Source: Pseudomonas deceptionensis (lineage in GTDB: Bacteria; Pseudomonadota; Gammaproteobacteria; Pseudomonadales; Pseudomonadaceae). From it: 64,000 nucleotides of DNA. Shown here in pieces: positions 47,664 to 57,682 of this stretch. The translations under genes and the position numbers were made by a program. The stretch spans positions 558,001 to 622,000 of the forward strand of contig NZ_FNUD01000002.1 of the NCBI RefSeq assembly GCF_900106095.1, given 5' to 3'. Every line of letters begins with the position of its first letter. Within the stretch, counting starts at the first letter, position 1. The notes below the pieces were generated by a model. The model was not told the DNA's origin. It ran no database searches and saw only the letters and a program-made list of their open reading frames with translations.

Positions 47664-47881
47664 GGGGTATTCCTCGGGCTAGCGTGCCGCCACTCAACAC
47701 CATTGTTGAATACCGCACGTAAAATTAGGGCGCCGATAATACCAGACCTTTGCATTGACGCAAGCGGCGAAGCATGCTCCACCTACTTTCTTTTGTATTT
47801 CCCTGACCTGCGTTTAAGTCCCGGACCCGGTTGTCTGCTAGGCTCCGGCCATCTTTGCCGTTCATCACTTGAGAGCCCCGC

Positions 47882-50101
47882 GTGCCCGACGCCATTTTGC
47901 GCCTTGCCCTGCCTTCCCCCTTGCGCCGCCTGTTCGATTACCGGGCGCCTGCTGGCGTACTGCGCAGTCAACTACAGCCTGGCATGCGCTTGCGGGTGCC
48001 GTTCGGGCGACGGGAGATGATCGGCATTCTGGTCGAGGTGGTCGATCATAGCGAAGTGCCGGCCGACAAGCTCAAGCCGGCGATCGCACTGCTCGACGTG
48101 ACGCCCCCGCTGCCCGCTTCTTTATTCAAGCTGTGCCTGTGGACCTCGCAGTATTACCAACACAGCCTGGGCGATACCCTGAGCTGGGCACTGCCGGTGC
48201 TGCTGCGCCAGGGCGAGCTGGCCGAAACCCGCCAGGAACGCTTCTGGCAGATTTCTCCAGGGGCCAGGCTTGACGACCCGCGCATCGCCCGCGCCCCGCG
48301 CCAGCGAGAAGCACTGGCCACCCTCGCCCAGCACCCCCATGGCGTGGCACATCAGCTTTTAAGCAAACTGATGCTGAGCAAAGACAGCCTCGACCTGCTG
48401 CTGGCCAAAGAGCTGGTCACCGTCGAGATCCGCCGTCACGCACCGACTGAGCGCCACGAGCATTGGCTGGCCCAGCCCGAGTTGCCGCTCAACAGCGAGC
48501 AACGGGCCGCCTACGAAGCCATTCGCGCAGGTTTTGACCACTTTCATGCATTTTTGCTGGCCGGGGTCACCGGTAGCGGCAAGACCGAAGTGTATTTGCA
48601 GCTGATCCGCGAAACCCTTCAAGCGGGCAAGCAGGCGCTGGTACTGATCCCCGAGATCAACCTGGGCCCGCAAACCCTGGCCCGTTTCGAACAGCGCTTC
48701 AACGCCCGCATCGCCCTGGTGCATTCGGCGGTCAACGACCGCGAACGTCTCGAAAGCTGGCTGGCGGCCCGCGACGGCGAAGCCGACATTATTATCGGTA
48801 CTCGCTCGGCGCTGTTCACCCCGATGAAAAACCCGGGGCTGATCATCATCGACGAAGAACACGACGGCTCCTATAAACAGCAGGAAGGTTTGCGCTATCA
48901 CGCCCGGGATCTGGCGCTGGTGCGGGCACGGCAGGAAAACATCCCGATCGTGCTCGGTTCCGCGACACCGTCCCTCGAAAGCCTGCATAACGCCTACACC
49001 GGCCGCTACGGCTTGCTGCGCCTGAATGAGCGCGCCGGCGGAGCCAAACAACCCCGTTTCCTGCGCCTGGATGTTAAAAGCCGCCCTCTGGACAGCGGGA
49101 TTTCCGGACCGATGCAACAGGCCATCGGCCAGACCCTCGCTGCGGGCCAACAGGTTCTGGTGTTTCTTAACCGTCGCGGCTTTGCGCCCACCTTGTTGTG
49201 CCACGACTGTGGCTGGATGTCCGAGTGCCAGCGCTGCGATGCGCGCATGACCGTCCATCAGCGTTCAGGCGAATTGCGCTGCCATCACTGCGGCTACGTC
49301 GAACGCGTACCGCGCAATTGCCCGCAATGCGGCAAAGTTGATTTACGCCCGGTCGGCGCCGGCACTGAGCGCGCCGAAGAGCGTTTGGGGATTTTGTTCC
49401 CTGACTACCCTGTGCTGCGGGTCGACCGTGACAGCACTTCGCGCAAAGATGCGATGAACCAGCTGTTTGCCACGATTCAAAAGGGCCAGCCGTGCATTTT
49501 GATCGGCACGCAAATGCTCGCCAAAGGCCACCACTTCCCCCGGGTGACGCTGGTATCGATTCTGGATGCCGATGGCGGCCTGTTCTCCGGCGACTTCCGC
49601 GCCAGCGAGCGCATGGCCCAGCTGATCGTTCAGGTCGCTGGCCGCGCTGGCCGCGCCGAAGAACCGGGCAGGGTGATTATCCAGACCCATCTGGCCGACC
49701 ATCCGCTGCTGATCCAACTGACCGAGCAAGGTTACTTTGCCTTCGCCGAACAGGCCTTGAGCGAGCGCCGGGCTGCGGGGTTGCCGCCTTTCTCGCATCT
49801 GGCGCTGCTGCGCGCCGAGGCCCACAAGCCCGGCCAGGCAGAAGGTTTCCTCGATGAAGCCTGCTGCGAGGCTGAGCGCCTGCTGGGTGAGTTGAACCTG
49901 AGCGGCATCGAGCTGCTTGGCCCAGTGCCCGCGCCGATGGAGCGCCGCGCGGGGCGTTACCGCGCTCAGCTGCTGCTGCAAGCCAACGCCCGCGCGCCGC
50001 TGCATCGGTTGCTCAGCCAGTGGCTGCTGGCCCTTGAGCAAATGCCCAGCGGTCGCCAGGTTCGCTGGTCGCTGGACGTGGATCCGGTGGATTTGTACTG
50101 A
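47882..50101 (+). CDS. priA: Primosomal replication helicase PriA
   Basis: A 739-residue superfamily 2 helicase that restarts stalled replication forks. An N-terminal 3'-DNA-end-binding domain (about 1-110) is followed by the helicase core with Walker A GVTGSGKTEVYL and DEEHDGSYKQQEG (Walker B). A zinc domain of eight Cys (CHDCGWMSECQRCDARM ... CHHCGY ... CPQCG) is inserted in the second helicase lobe. The start is GTG 47882; the first residues (PDAILRLALPSPLRRLFDY) match the family. A REP pair follows its stop. Confidence 0.96.
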   Translation: MPDAILRLALPSPLRRLFDYRAPAGVLRSQLQPGMRLRVPFGRREMIGILVEVVDHSEVPADKLKPAIALLDVTPPLPASLFKLCLWTSQYYQHSLGDTLSWALPVLLRQGELAETRQERFWQISPGARLDDPRIARAPRQREALATLAQHPHGVAHQLLSKLMLSKDSLDLLLAKELVTVEIRRHAPTERHEHWLAQPELPLNSEQRAAYEAIRAGFDHFHAFLLAGVTGSGKTEVYLQLIRETLQAGKQALVLIPEINLGPQTLARFEQRFNARIALVHSAVNDRERLESWLAARDGEADIIIGTRSALFTPMKNPGLIIIDEEHDGSYKQQEGLRYHARDLALVRARQENIPIVLGSATPSLESLHNAYTGRYGLLRLNERAGGAKQPRFLRLDVKSRPLDSGISGPMQQAIGQTLAAGQQVLVFLNRRGFAPTLLCHDCGWMSECQRCDARMTVHQRSGELRCHHCGYVERVPRNCPQCGKVDLRPVGAGTERAEERLGILFPDYPVLRVDRDSTSRKDAMNQLFATIQKGQPCILIGTQMLAKGHHFPRVTLVSILDADGGLFSGDFRASERMAQLIVQVAGRAGRAEEPGRVIIQTHLADHPLLIQLTEQGYFAFAEQALSERRAAGLPPFSHLALLRAEAHKPGQAEGFLDEACCEAERLLGELNLSGIELLGPVPAPMERRAGRYRAQLLLQANARAPLHRLLSQWLLALEQMPSGRQVRWSLDVDPVDLY

Positions 50102-50110
50102 GACAACCCT

Positions 50111-50208
50111 TGTAGCCGCTGTCGAGGTACGAGGTTGCGACGGGCGGCGAAGCGGCCCCTGTTTTGAAGGCCCTTCGGCCCTTATCGCAGCCTTCGGCAG
50201 CGGCTACA
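50111..50208. repeat. REP/BIME inverted pair between priA and argS
   Basis: Left arm TGTAGCCGCTGTCGAGGTAC (variant arm) at 50111 and right arm ATCGCAGCCTTCGGCAGCGG ending CTACA at 50208. The left arm shares its variant sequence with the single arm at 35805. The 263-base gap 50102-50364 otherwise holds only the argS leader. Confidence 0.85.
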
Positions 50209-50364
50209 ACGTTTACGCAAGGTAGTCGCCACGACAAGGAATTTGCATAAACGGTGAACCACCCGCCTGCTAAGGTTGGCAAGGCCGACCCGGCAACGGA
50301 TAATGCCCAGTTTTTCCACCTGCGCACTGAAGCGCTACCGCGCTTGCGGTCGAAAGAGAAGACC

Positions 50365-52101
50365 ATGAAAGACACCATTCGCCAGCTGATTCAACAAGCC
50401 CTAGCTCAACTCGTCACAGAAGGTGTGTTGCCTGAAGGCCTGACGCCAGCGATTCAGGTGGAAAACGCCCGTGACAAAACCCACGGCGACTTCGCCAGCA
50501 ATATCGCCATGATGCTGGCCAAGCCAGCCGGCATGAAGCCACGGGATCTGGCTGAAAAAATCATCGCTGCCCTGCCGGCCGATGAGCAAATCAGCAAGAC
50601 TGAAATCGCCGGCCCCGGCTTTCTGAACTTTTTCCAGAACACCCAGGCCCTGGCCTCGCGTCTGGACGCGGCACTGGCCGATCCGAAAATCGGCGTGCGC
50701 AAGGCCACCCCGGCCATGCGTACCGTGGTCGACATGTCCGCGCCCAACCTGGCCAAAGAGATGCACGTGGGCCATTTGCGCTCCACCATCATTGGCGACG
50801 GTGTGGCCCGAGTGCTGGAGTTCCTGGGCGATGACGTGATTCGTCAAAACCACGTAGGCGACTGGGGTACCCAGTTCGGCATGCTGATGGCCTACCTGGA
50901 AGAAAACCCGATTACCAGCGACGAGCTGTCTGACCTCGAGAACTTCTACCGCGCGGCCAAAAAACGCTTTGACGAGTCACCTGAATTCGCCGACCGCGCC
51001 CGTAGCCTGGTGGTCAAGCTGCAAGCCGGCGATCCGGACTGCCTGGCGCTGTGGACCAAGTTCAAGGACATCTCGCTGTCGCACTGCCAGAAAATCTACG
51101 AGCAGTTGAACGTCAAACTGACCATGGCCGACGTGATGGGTGAAAGCGCCTACAACGACGACCTGATCAATGTGGTCAACGACCTCAAGGCCAAAGGCAT
51201 GCTGGTCGAGAGCAATGGCGCCCAATGCGTATTCCTCGACGAGTTCAAAAATGCCGACGGCGAGCCGCTGCCAGTCATCATCGTCAAGGCAGACGGTGGC
51301 TATCTGTACGCAACCACCGACCTGGCAGCCATCCGCTATCGCAGCGGCGTGCTGAAAGCCGATCGCGCCCTGTACTTCGTCGACCAGCGTCAGGCCCTGC
51401 ACTTCCAGCAAGTGTTTGCCGTGGCCCGCAAGGCCGGTTTCATCACCCATCCGATGGAAATGGAACACATGGGCTTCGGCACCATGAACGGCGCCGATGG
51501 CCGTCCATTCAAGACCCGTGATGGCGGTACGGTCAAACTGATCGACCTGCTCAACGAAGCCAAAGAGCGCGCCTACACGCTGGTTAAAGAGAAAAACCCG
51601 GAGCTGGCGGAAGACGAGCTGCGTGCCATCGCTAAAGTCGTCGGGATTGGCGCCGTGAAATACGCGGACCTGTCCAAGCACCGCACCAGCGACTACAGCT
51701 TCAACTTCGACCTGATGCTGAACTTCGAAGGCAATACCGCACCGTACCTGCTGTATGCCTACACCCGTGTGGCGGGCGTGTTCCGCAAACTGGGCAAGGG
51801 TTTCGAAGAAGTGCAGGGCCAGATCGTGCTCGACGCACCGCAAGAGCAAGAACTGGCGGCCAAGCTCGCGCAGTTCGGCGAAGTGCTGAACAACGTTGCT
51901 GAAAAAGGCACCCCGCACACCCTCTGCACCTACCTGTACGAAGTGGCCGGCCTGTTCTCCAGTTTCTACGAGAACTGCCCGATCCTGAACGCAGAAGACG
52001 AAGCCCAAAAACAAAGCCGCTTGCGCCTGGCTGCTCTGGCGGGCCGCACCCTCAAGCAAGGCCTGGAACTGCTGGGCCTGGAAACTCTGGAGCGCATGTA
52101 A
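50365..52101 (+). CDS. argS: Arginyl-tRNA synthetase
   Basis: A 578-residue class I aminoacyl-tRNA synthetase. The N-terminal Add1 domain (about 1-115) precedes the catalytic core with the HIGH-like motif in [21 protein letters not shown]. The C-terminal DALR anticodon-binding domain (about 455-578, [13 protein letters not shown]) closes the protein. ArgS proteins often lack a canonical KMSKS, and [12 protein letters not shown] fills that region. ATG 50365 is the family start ([13 protein letters not shown]); a longer frame upstream is not used. The SPOR gene follows at once. Confidence 0.97.
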   Translation: MKDTIRQLIQQALAQLVTEGVLPEGLTPAIQVENARDKTHGDFASNIAMMLAKPAGMKPRDLAEKIIAALPADEQISKTEIAGPGFLNFFQNTQALASRLDAALADPKIGVRKATPAMRTVVDMSAPNLAKEMHVGHLRSTIIGDGVARVLEFLGDDVIRQNHVGDWGTQFGMLMAYLEENPITSDELSDLENFYRAAKKRFDESPEFADRARSLVVKLQAGDPDCLALWTKFKDISLSHCQKIYEQLNVKLTMADVMGESAYNDDLINVVNDLKAKGMLVESNGAQCVFLDEFKNADGEPLPVIIVKADGGYLYATTDLAAIRYRSGVLKADRALYFVDQRQALHFQQVFAVARKAGFITHPMEMEHMGFGTMNGADGRPFKTRDGGTVKLIDLLNEAKERAYTLVKEKNPELAEDELRAIAKVVGIGAVKYADLSKHRTSDYSFNFDLMLNFEGNTAPYLLYAYTRVAGVFRKLGKGFEEVQGQIVLDAPQEQELAAKLAQFGEVLNNVAEKGTPHTLCTYLYEVAGLFSSFYENCPILNAEDEAQKQSRLRLAALAGRTLKQGLELLGLETLERM

Positions 52102-52102
52102 G

Positions 52103-52795
52103 TTGGCTGCCAAGAAAAAACCTGCACCCAAGCGCGGCGCCAGCCGGTATCAGGCACCCGCTAAAAAGCCGATTCCGGGCTGGCTATGGATGGCCATTGG
52201 CTTGTCCGTGGGCGCATTTATCGTGTTTCTGATGAAGCTCGAACCTGGCCAGGGCGATGACGTCAAACGGGTCAAGCAAGAGCAGCTCAAAGCCACGAAA
52301 GCCGCTGAAGCCAATAAAACAGCGCCGAGCCCGACACAGCCGGTCAAACCCAAGTACGACTTCTACACGTTGCTGCCCGAGTCTGAAGTGATCGTGCCGC
52401 CGGAAGCTGTACCTGAAAAGACCCTGCCAACGCCGCAAACCGCGCCGCTGGCACCGGTCACACCGGCTGAAGCAGCAAAAATCGACACCGCCCGTGCCCA
52501 GGCAGCCTTGAGCGGTATTACGCCGCCTCCTGCACCGCCTGTCGCCAAAGCGGCGCCGGTCACCAAGTTCTTCCTGCAAGCGGGCTCGTTCCGCAAACAG
52601 GCCGATGCCGAAAAAGTGCGGGCGCAAATCATCCTGCTGGGCCAGACCGCCACGGTTGAAGCCGGTACGGTTAAAGACGAGACCTGGTACCGGGTACTGG
52701 TCGGACCGTTCAGCAATCGTGACCAACTGACCGTAGCCCAAAAGCAATTGGCGGGCGGTGGGTTCAACAACCTGCTGTTGCAGCAGCGGCGCTGA
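52103..52795 (+). CDS. SPOR-domain division protein, FtsN-like
   Basis: A 230-residue bitopic protein from TTG 52103, one base after the argS stop. A basic N-terminus (AAKKKPAPKRG) precedes one membrane helix (GWLWMAIGLSVGAFIVFLM, about 27-45), a Pro/Ala-rich periplasmic linker, a motif YDFYTLLPESEVIVP (about 88-102) shared with FtsN-like proteins of this locus, and a C-terminal SPOR domain (FFLQAGSFRKQADAEKVRAQ ... WYRVLVGPF). It binds denuded glycan at the septum. The position argS-SPOR-hslV is conserved in pseudomonads. Functional equivalence to FtsN is likely but inferred. Confidence 0.85.
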   Translation: MAAKKKPAPKRGASRYQAPAKKPIPGWLWMAIGLSVGAFIVFLMKLEPGQGDDVKRVKQEQLKATKAAEANKTAPSPTQPVKPKYDFYTLLPESEVIVPPEAVPEKTLPTPQTAPLAPVTPAEAAKIDTARAQAALSGITPPPAPPVAKAAPVTKFFLQAGSFRKQADAEKVRAQIILLGQTATVEAGTVKDETWYRVLVGPFSNRDQLTVAQKQLAGGGFNNLLLQQRR

Positions 52796-52803
52796 TCCGA
52801 GAT

Positions 52804-52914
52804 CGCTCCCACAGGGTTTTTGAACCCTGTGGGAGCGAGCCTGCTCGCGATGCCGGCACTGCGGTTTTCCTGTTGAATCGCGTTGATGTCATCGCGAGCA
52901 GGCTCACTCCCACA
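52804..52914. repeat. REP cluster of the second family upstream of hslV
   Basis: A 16-pair hairpin CGCTCCCACAGGGTT / AACCCTGTGGGAGCG (52804-52837) is followed by GCGAGCCTGCTCGCGAT (52835-52851) and, 40 bases later, the inverted ATCGCGAGCAGGCTCACTCC. The core GTGGGAGCGAGCCTGCTCGC differs from the TGTAGCCGC family elsewhere in the window. The first hairpin may also terminate the argS-SPOR transcript. Confidence 0.85.
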
Positions 52915-53036
52915 ACACCTTCGTCAAATCCGCCTCTCCGTTCATCCCCATTCCCTCCTCGCTGTTGAAAAATCCGCTACAACCCCCATATGTATTTCCA
53001 TCAGGCATTTTCGCCCCGCTGCGTGGAGACTCTCCC

Positions 53037-53567
53037 TTGACCACCATCGTTTCAGTACGCCGTCACGGCAAAGTCGTTATGGCTGGCGACGGCCAGGTTT
53101 CTCTTGGCAACACCGTGATGAAAGGCAACGCGAAAAAAGTCCGCCGTCTCTATCACGGCCAGGTAATCGCCGGTTTCGCCGGTGCCACCGCTGATGCATT
53201 TACCCTGTTCGAACGTTTTGAAGGCCAGCTTGAAAAGCATCAAGGCCATCTGGTTCGCGCCGCTGTCGAGTTGGCCAAAGAATGGCGTACCGACCGCTCG
53301 CTGAGCCGCCTGGAAGCCATGCTGGCAGTTGCCAACAAAGACGCATCTTTGATCATCACCGGTAACGGTGACGTGGTTGAGCCGGAAGACGGCTTGATCG
53401 CAATGGGTTCGGGCGGTGCATTTGCCCAGGCCGCGGCCCGTGCCCTGCTGATGAAAACCGATCTGTCGGCCCGCGAAATCGCGGAAACAGCACTCGGCAT
53501 TGCTGGCGATATCTGCGTGTTCACCAACCACAACATCACTATTGAGGAGCAGGACCTCGCTGAATAA
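53037..53567 (+). CDS. hslV: ATP-dependent protease peptidase subunit HslV
   Basis: A 176-residue threonine protease. TTG 53037 is followed by Thr-Thr-Ile-Val-Ser, so removal of the first residue exposes the N-terminal catalytic Thr; GGAGA lies just upstream. [18 protein letters not shown] and [18 protein letters not shown] are family signatures. It forms double hexamers capped by HslU. A longer frame upstream would destroy the N-terminal Thr and is rejected. Confidence 0.96.
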   Translation: MTTIVSVRRHGKVVMAGDGQVSLGNTVMKGNAKKVRRLYHGQVIAGFAGATADAFTLFERFEGQLEKHQGHLVRAAVELAKEWRTDRSLSRLEAMLAVANKDASLIITGNGDVVEPEDGLIAMGSGGAFAQAAARALLMKTDLSAREIAETALGIAGDICVFTNHNITIEEQDLAE

Positions 53568-53635
53568 GACGCCTGTCGGGCTGGCCTGCCAGCCCGTTTG
53601 TGAACCTTACTTTAGCTAGAGGAACGCCAATTACC

Positions 53636-54970
53636 ATGTCCATGACTCCCCGCGAAATTGTCCACGAACTCAATCGCCACATCATCGGCCAGGACGACGC
53701 CAAGCGCGCCGTTGCCATCGCGCTGCGCAACCGCTGGCGCCGGATGCAACTGCCCGAAGAACTGCGCGTTGAAGTGACGCCTAAAAACATTCTGATGATC
53801 GGCCCGACAGGTGTCGGTAAAACCGAAATCGCCCGTCGCCTGGCCAAGCTGGCCAACGCACCGTTCATCAAGGTTGAAGCGACCAAATTCACCGAAGTTG
53901 GCTATGTAGGCCGTGACGTTGAATCGATCATTCGTGATCTGGCTGACGCTGCGATCAAGCTGCTGCGTGAACAGGAAATCGTCAAGGTTCGCCACCGTGC
54001 CGAAGATGCTGCTGAAGAGCGCATCCTCGACGCATTGCTGCCACCTGCCCGTACGTTCGGCGAAGAAGCCGCCGTACCGCAGGACTCCAACACACGTCAG
54101 CTGTTCCGCAAGCGTCTGCGTGAAGGTCAGCTGGACGACAAAGAGATCGAAATCGAAGTTGCCGACATTGCCGGCGTCGATATTTCCGCGCCGCCAGGCA
54201 TGGAAGAAATGACCAACCAGCTGCAAAGCCTGTTTGCCAACATGGGCAAAGGCAAGCGCAAGAACCGCAAGCTGAAAGTCAAAGAAGCACTGAAAATGGT
54301 GCGTGACGAAGAAGCCGGCCGTCTGGTCAATGACGAAGAACTCAAGGCCAAGGCGCTCGAAGCTGTCGAGCAGCACGGCATTGTGTTTATCGACGAGATC
54401 GACAAGGTTGCCAAACGCGGCAATGTCGGCGGCGCAGATGTATCCCGCGAAGGTGTTCAGCGCGACCTGCTGCCACTGATCGAAGGTTGCACCGTCAATA
54501 CCAAGCTGGGCATGGTCAAAACCGACCACATCCTGTTTATCGCTTCTGGCGCATTCCACCTGAGCAAGCCAAGCGATCTGGTACCTGAGTTGCAAGGCCG
54601 CCTGCCGATTCGTGTCGAGCTCAAGGCCCTGACCCCGGGCGACTTCGAGCGCATCCTCAGCGAGCCACACGCGTCGTTGACCGAGCAATACCGCGAGTTG
54701 CTGAAAACCGAAGGCCTGAACATCGAGTTCCTGCCGGATGGCATCAAGCGCCTGGCGGAAATCGCCTGGCAGGTGAACGAGAAAACCGAAAACATCGGTG
54801 CTCGTCGTTTGCATACACTGCTTGAGCGCTTGCTTGAAGAAGTGTCTTTCAGTGCCGGTGATATCGCCAGTGCACAAAAAGACGAGCCTATCCGCATCGA
54901 CGCTGAATACGTGAACAGCCACCTGGGCGAACTGGCCGAGAACGAAGACCTCTCGCGCTACATCTTGTAA
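53636..54970 (+). CDS. hslU: ATP-dependent protease ATPase subunit HslU
   Basis: A 444-residue AAA+ unfoldase. The family start [20 protein letters not shown] is at ATG 53636. Walker [13 protein letters not shown] is at about residues 60-71, followed by the pore loop GYVGRDVES, the inserted I-domain (about 110-240), Walker [14 protein letters not shown] and the sensor-2 region [15 protein letters not shown]; the C-terminus LSRYIL docks into HslV. It is 68 bases after hslV and is presumably one operon with it. Confidence 0.97.
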   Translation: MSMTPREIVHELNRHIIGQDDAKRAVAIALRNRWRRMQLPEELRVEVTPKNILMIGPTGVGKTEIARRLAKLANAPFIKVEATKFTEVGYVGRDVESIIRDLADAAIKLLREQEIVKVRHRAEDAAEERILDALLPPARTFGEEAAVPQDSNTRQLFRKRLREGQLDDKEIEIEVADIAGVDISAPPGMEEMTNQLQSLFANMGKGKRKNRKLKVKEALKMVRDEEAGRLVNDEELKAKALEAVEQHGIVFIDEIDKVAKRGNVGGADVSREGVQRDLLPLIEGCTVNTKLGMVKTDHILFIASGAFHLSKPSDLVPELQGRLPIRVELKALTPGDFERILSEPHASLTEQYRELLKTEGLNIEFLPDGIKRLAEIAWQVNEKTENIGARRLHTLLERLLEEVSFSAGDIASAQKDEPIRIDAEYVNSHLGELAENEDLSRYIL

Positions 54971-54980
54971 GCCGAACACC

Positions 54981-55080
54981 TGTAGCCGCTGCCGCAGGCT
55001 GCGATAAGGCGAAAGCCTTCAACGATCTCCGGATCTTGCGCCAACTGCGTTGGCGATCGCAGCCTGCGGCAGCGGCTACA
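54981..55080. repeat. REP/BIME inverted pair between hslU and the DUF971 gene
   Basis: Left arm TGTAGCCGCTGCCGCAGGC at 54981 and right arm GCCTGCGGCAGCGGCTACA ending at 55080. Both arms are identical in core to those inside the gene at 5841-5934. Confidence 0.9.
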
Positions 55081-55104
55081 GTGTTTGTGCAATGACCTAA
55101 GGTT

Positions 55105-55482
55105 ATGACCATGATCCCCAGTGCCATCAACCTGCACAAAGCCTCCAAAACCCTCACTCTCAAGTACCCGTCTGGCGAGCAATACCATCTGCCTGCCGAG
55201 TTTCTGCGCGTGCACTCCCCTTCTGCCGAGGTTCAAGGCCACGGCAACCCGATACTGCAATTTGGCAAAATCAACGTGGGCCTGAGCAAAATCGAGCCCG
55301 CCGGCCAGTACGCACTCAAGCTGACCTTCGATGACGGCCACGACAGCGGCCTGTTCACCTGGGAGTACCTCTATCAACTGGGGGTTCGCCAGGAAGAACT
55401 CTGGGCTGATTACCTGCAAGAACTGAAAAAAGCCGGCAAGTCCCGAGATCCATCGGTGTCCGTGGTCAAGCTGATGCTGTAA
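55105..55482 (+). CDS. DUF971 protein (gamma-butyrobetaine hydroxylase N-terminal-like)
   Basis: A 125-residue single-domain protein. LKYPSGEQYHLPAEFLRVHSPS, VGLSKIEPAGQYALKLTFDDGHDSGLFTWEYLYQLG is the signature of the DUF971 fold found at the N-terminus of gamma-butyrobetaine hydroxylases, but the four-Cys zinc site of those enzymes is absent. It always follows hslU in pseudomonads and is normally followed by phaC1, which is missing here. Suggested roles include iron-sulfur carrier or assembly, but the function is unproven. Confidence 0.85.
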   Translation: MTMIPSAINLHKASKTLTLKYPSGEQYHLPAEFLRVHSPSAEVQGHGNPILQFGKINVGLSKIEPAGQYALKLTFDDGHDSGLFTWEYLYQLGVRQEELWADYLQELKKAGKSRDPSVSVVKLML

Positions 55483-55514
55483 ACGCTGCGGTGGATGCCC
55501 TGTTACCAGCCCCC

Positions 55515-55565
55515 GTGGGAGCGAGCCTGCTCGCGAATGCTCTTCGCGAGCAGGCTCGCTCCCAC
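55515..55565. repeat. REP inverted pair at the site where phaC1ZC2D is expected
   Basis: GTGGGAGCGAGCCTGCTCGC (from 55515) and its exact reverse complement ending at 55565, with a 5-base centre; 23-base arms match perfectly. It belongs to the same family as 52835-52914. It fills much of the 120-base gap between the DUF971 and phaF stops and may double as a bidirectional terminator. Confidence 0.9.
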
Positions 55566-55602
55566 AGTTGAAATTTCGGGCTGCTCGTCAGCGGCTACAG
55601 AA

Positions 55603-56316
55603 TCAAGCGGATGTTGTGGGTGTAGTTGCCGCCGGCTCAACCGCAGGGGCTTTAGCAGCCGCTGCGGGCTTTTTGGCGACGGGCTTGGCCGCTGCCGGCT
55701 TGGCTGCTGCAGCTTTGGCAGGTGCCGGTTTGCCAGCCGCCGCAGGTGCCTTGGCGGCAGGTTTGGCAGCCACTTTTACCGCGGGCTTTGCAGCGGGTTT
55801 AGCTGTCGATTTCGCAACCGCCGGTTTTGCCGCAACCTTTACCGCAGGTTTTGCCGGAGCAGGTTTGCTCGCAGCCGGGGCCTTGGTGGCCGTGACTTTG
55901 GCAGCTGCCGCAGTAAGCTTCTCTATATGTTTGGTCAGGGTCTCGACCTTGGCATGTAGGGCTTTGACCTCTTCACGACTGGGTACACCCAAACGGGTGA
56001 TGGCACTATTAAGACGCTTATCAAAAGCCTCTTCGAACTCGCCCCATTTCTCCAACGCCAAATCTTTAACATCTTCAACCCGGGAGCGAGCGGATGACGT
56101 CGACGCCTTTACACCCTCGGCGACTTTATGGCCCGCGTCCTTGGCCACCTTTTCAGCTTTTTCGCCATCCTTGACCAGGGTGTCAAACAGCTTGCTGCCA
56201 TCGGTATCTATCTTCGAGTACACACCCAAACCTGCCAGCCAGATTTTGCGCGAGTACTCTTCAACCTTGCCTACCCATGAGTGGTTTTCTTTGGTCGTCG
56301 GTTTTTTAGCAGCCAT
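55603..56316 (-). CDS. phaF: Phasin PhaF with histone-H1-like tail
   Basis: A 237-residue protein. The N-terminal phasin domain (about 1-110; NHSWVGKVEEYSRKIWLAGLG, then FDTLVKDGEKAEKVAKDAG, and EAFDKRLNSAITRLGVPSREE) binds PHA granules. A leucine-zipper-like stretch lies at about 115-135. The C-terminal half is made of Lys-Pro-Ala-Ala repeats (KPAPAKPAVKVAAKP style) that bind DNA non-specifically. Start ATG 56316 (MAAKKPTTKEN). The PHA synthase genes that it normally serves are absent here. A role in nucleoid binding and gene expression could explain its survival. Confidence 0.92.
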   Translation of the reverse strand: MAAKKPTTKENHSWVGKVEEYSRKIWLAGLGVYSKIDTDGSKLFDTLVKDGEKAEKVAKDAGHKVAEGVKASTSSARSRVEDVKDLALEKWGEFEEAFDKRLNSAITRLGVPSREEVKALHAKVETLTKHIEKLTAAAAKVTATKAPAASKPAPAKPAVKVAAKPAVAKSTAKPAAKPAVKVAAKPAAKAPAAAGKPAPAKAAAAKPAAAKPVAKKPAAAAKAPAVEPAATTPTTSA

Positions 56317-56414
56317 CGTGTTTCCCTCAATGTTCAGTTGCGACGCCAGTGAGCAAGGGCGTCGAATCATCAAGATGAACAACGTGCTCACCTGCATCAG
56401 GTTTAGACGCTAAA

Positions 56415-56433
56415 CCGCCTTGTATCAAGGCGG
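56415..56433 (-). terminator. Hairpin after the PHA granule-region gene
   Basis: CCGCCTTG-TAT-CAAGGCGG, 8-base perfect arms followed on the - strand by TTTA, within the 213-base gap between the small PHA-system gene and phaF, where phaI normally lies. No phasin remnant is recognisable in this gap. Confidence 0.6.
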
Positions 56434-56529
56434 CTCATAGCGAATTAGCCTGTTGCACAGAGCCCACGCTTAAACATTATGGCAACGGCGCCAGCAACGA
56501 GATCGGGGCAGTCCGGTCAGGCAAGAAAG

Positions 56530-56805
56530 TCACGACAGGGCTTTGTCCAGCGAGCGTTCGATTTCTGACTGGATCATGCCGCTCATCGCTGACATCAGTA
56601 GGCCAAGCTCCACATCGACCTTGACGGTTTTTTCGCTGATCTGGAGGGTGCCATTCACGCCGGAGCGTTTCAGTTTTACGGTGTCCCCGGCCCAGCTAGG
56701 GGTCAGGCCGTACTGGCTGGCCAGTTTATCGACCAGAGGTTGAGCTTTTTCACGTGCGGCCTCAAGGCCCAGACTGTGGGTACGTTCAACGCTGATACGC
56801 GCCAT
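56530..56805 (-). CDS. Polyhydroxyalkanoic acid system family protein (PHA granule region)
   Basis: A 91-residue protein. [21 protein letters not shown], then [23 protein letters not shown] are features of the PHA_gran_rgn family, found between phaI and ubiE in pseudomonads. The fold looks like a small alpha/beta domain with no signal peptide. ATG 56805 is chosen because the conserved segment begins there. The molecular function is not known; it sits divergent from ubiE with only 106 bases between starts. Confidence 0.85.
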   Translation of the reverse strand: MARISVERTHSLGLEAAREKAQPLVDKLASQYGLTPSWAGDTVKLKRSGVNGTLQISEKTVKVDVELGLLMSAMSGMIQSEIERSLDKALS

Positions 56806-56911
56806 GGCGTCGCTCCTGAGAAATAAAGCCGCCACTATACATTCACCCTCGCCAAGACAAAGCCGGCCACCGGGATTAGAATGGCCAGCATTCTCTTTTG
56901 GTGACAGCGAT

Positions 56912-57682
56912 ATGACTGATCAGCGCAAAGGCAGCGATGCCGAACCCACCACTCACTTCGGCTTCAAAAACGTACCCGAAAGCCAAAAGGCCGAAAAAGT
57001 CGCCGAGGTTTTCCACTCCGTAGCCGGTAAATATGACCTGATGAACGACGTTCTGTCAGGCGGCATGCACCGTCTGTGGAAGCGTTTCACCATCGAGTTG
57101 TCGGGCGTGCGCCCAGGCAACAAGGTGCTGGACATCGCCGGCGGTACCGGTGACCTGGCCCGCAAGTTTTCCCACCTGGTAGGTCCGACCGGCCAAGTGG
57201 TGCTGGCCGACATCAACGCTTCCATGCTCAAGGTCGGCCGTGACCGCCTGCTGGACAAGGGCGTGGCCGGCAATATCGAGTTCGTTCAGGCCGATGCTGA
57301 AAAGCTGCCGTTCCCGGACAACTACTTCGATTGCGTGACCATCGCCTTCGGACTGCGCAACGTGACCCACAAGGAAGACGCCCTGCGCTCCATGCTGCGC
57401 GTGCTCAAACCGGGTGGCCGCCTGTTGGTGCTGGAGTTCTCCAAGCCGACCAACGCGTTGATGTCCAAGGTCTACGACGCTTACTCGTTCGCCTTCATGC
57501 CGATGGTGGGCAAGCTGATCCTCAACGACCCGGAAAGCTATCGCTACCTGGCCGAATCGATCCGCATGCACCCCAACCAGGAGACGCTGAAGTCGATGAT
57601 GGTCGAGGCCGGTTTTGACCGCGTGACTTATCACAACATGACCTCCGGCATCGTCGCCCTGCACCGCGGCATCAAGCCCTGA
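56912..57682 (+). CDS. ubiE: Ubiquinone/menaquinone C-methyltransferase UbiE
   Basis: A 256-residue SAM methyltransferase that adds the C-methyl group in ubiquinone (and menaquinone) synthesis. [15 protein letters not shown] is motif I, the family signature [18 protein letters not shown] lies near residues 40-57, and [26 protein letters not shown] completes the core. Start ATG 56912 ([18 protein letters not shown]); longer frames overlap the divergent gene. Head of the ubiE-ubiJ-ubiB operon, overlapping ubiJ by one base. Confidence 0.97.
   Translation: MTDQRKGSDAEPTTHFGFKNVPESQKAEKVAEVFHSVAGKYDLMNDVLSGGMHRLWKRFTIELSGVRPGNKVLDIAGGTGDLARKFSHLVGPTGQVVLADINASMLKVGRDRLLDKGVAGNIEFVQADAEKLPFPDNYFDCVTIAFGLRNVTHKEDALRSMLRVLKPGGRLLVLEFSKPTNALMSKVYDAYSFAFMPMVGKLILNDPESYRYLAESIRMHPNQETLKSMMVEAGFDRVTYHNMTSGIVALHRGIKP

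Noticed and set aside
52804..52914. Possible CRISPR or small RNA because of tight repeats before hslV
   Set aside because: There are only two facing copies of one palindromic core with no regular spacers; this fits a REP cluster.
53612..54979. A 455-codon open frame antisense to hslU
   Set aside because: It mirrors the whole hslU gene, has no family resemblance and no ribosome binding site; GC-rich third positions in hslU leave the opposite strand free of stops.
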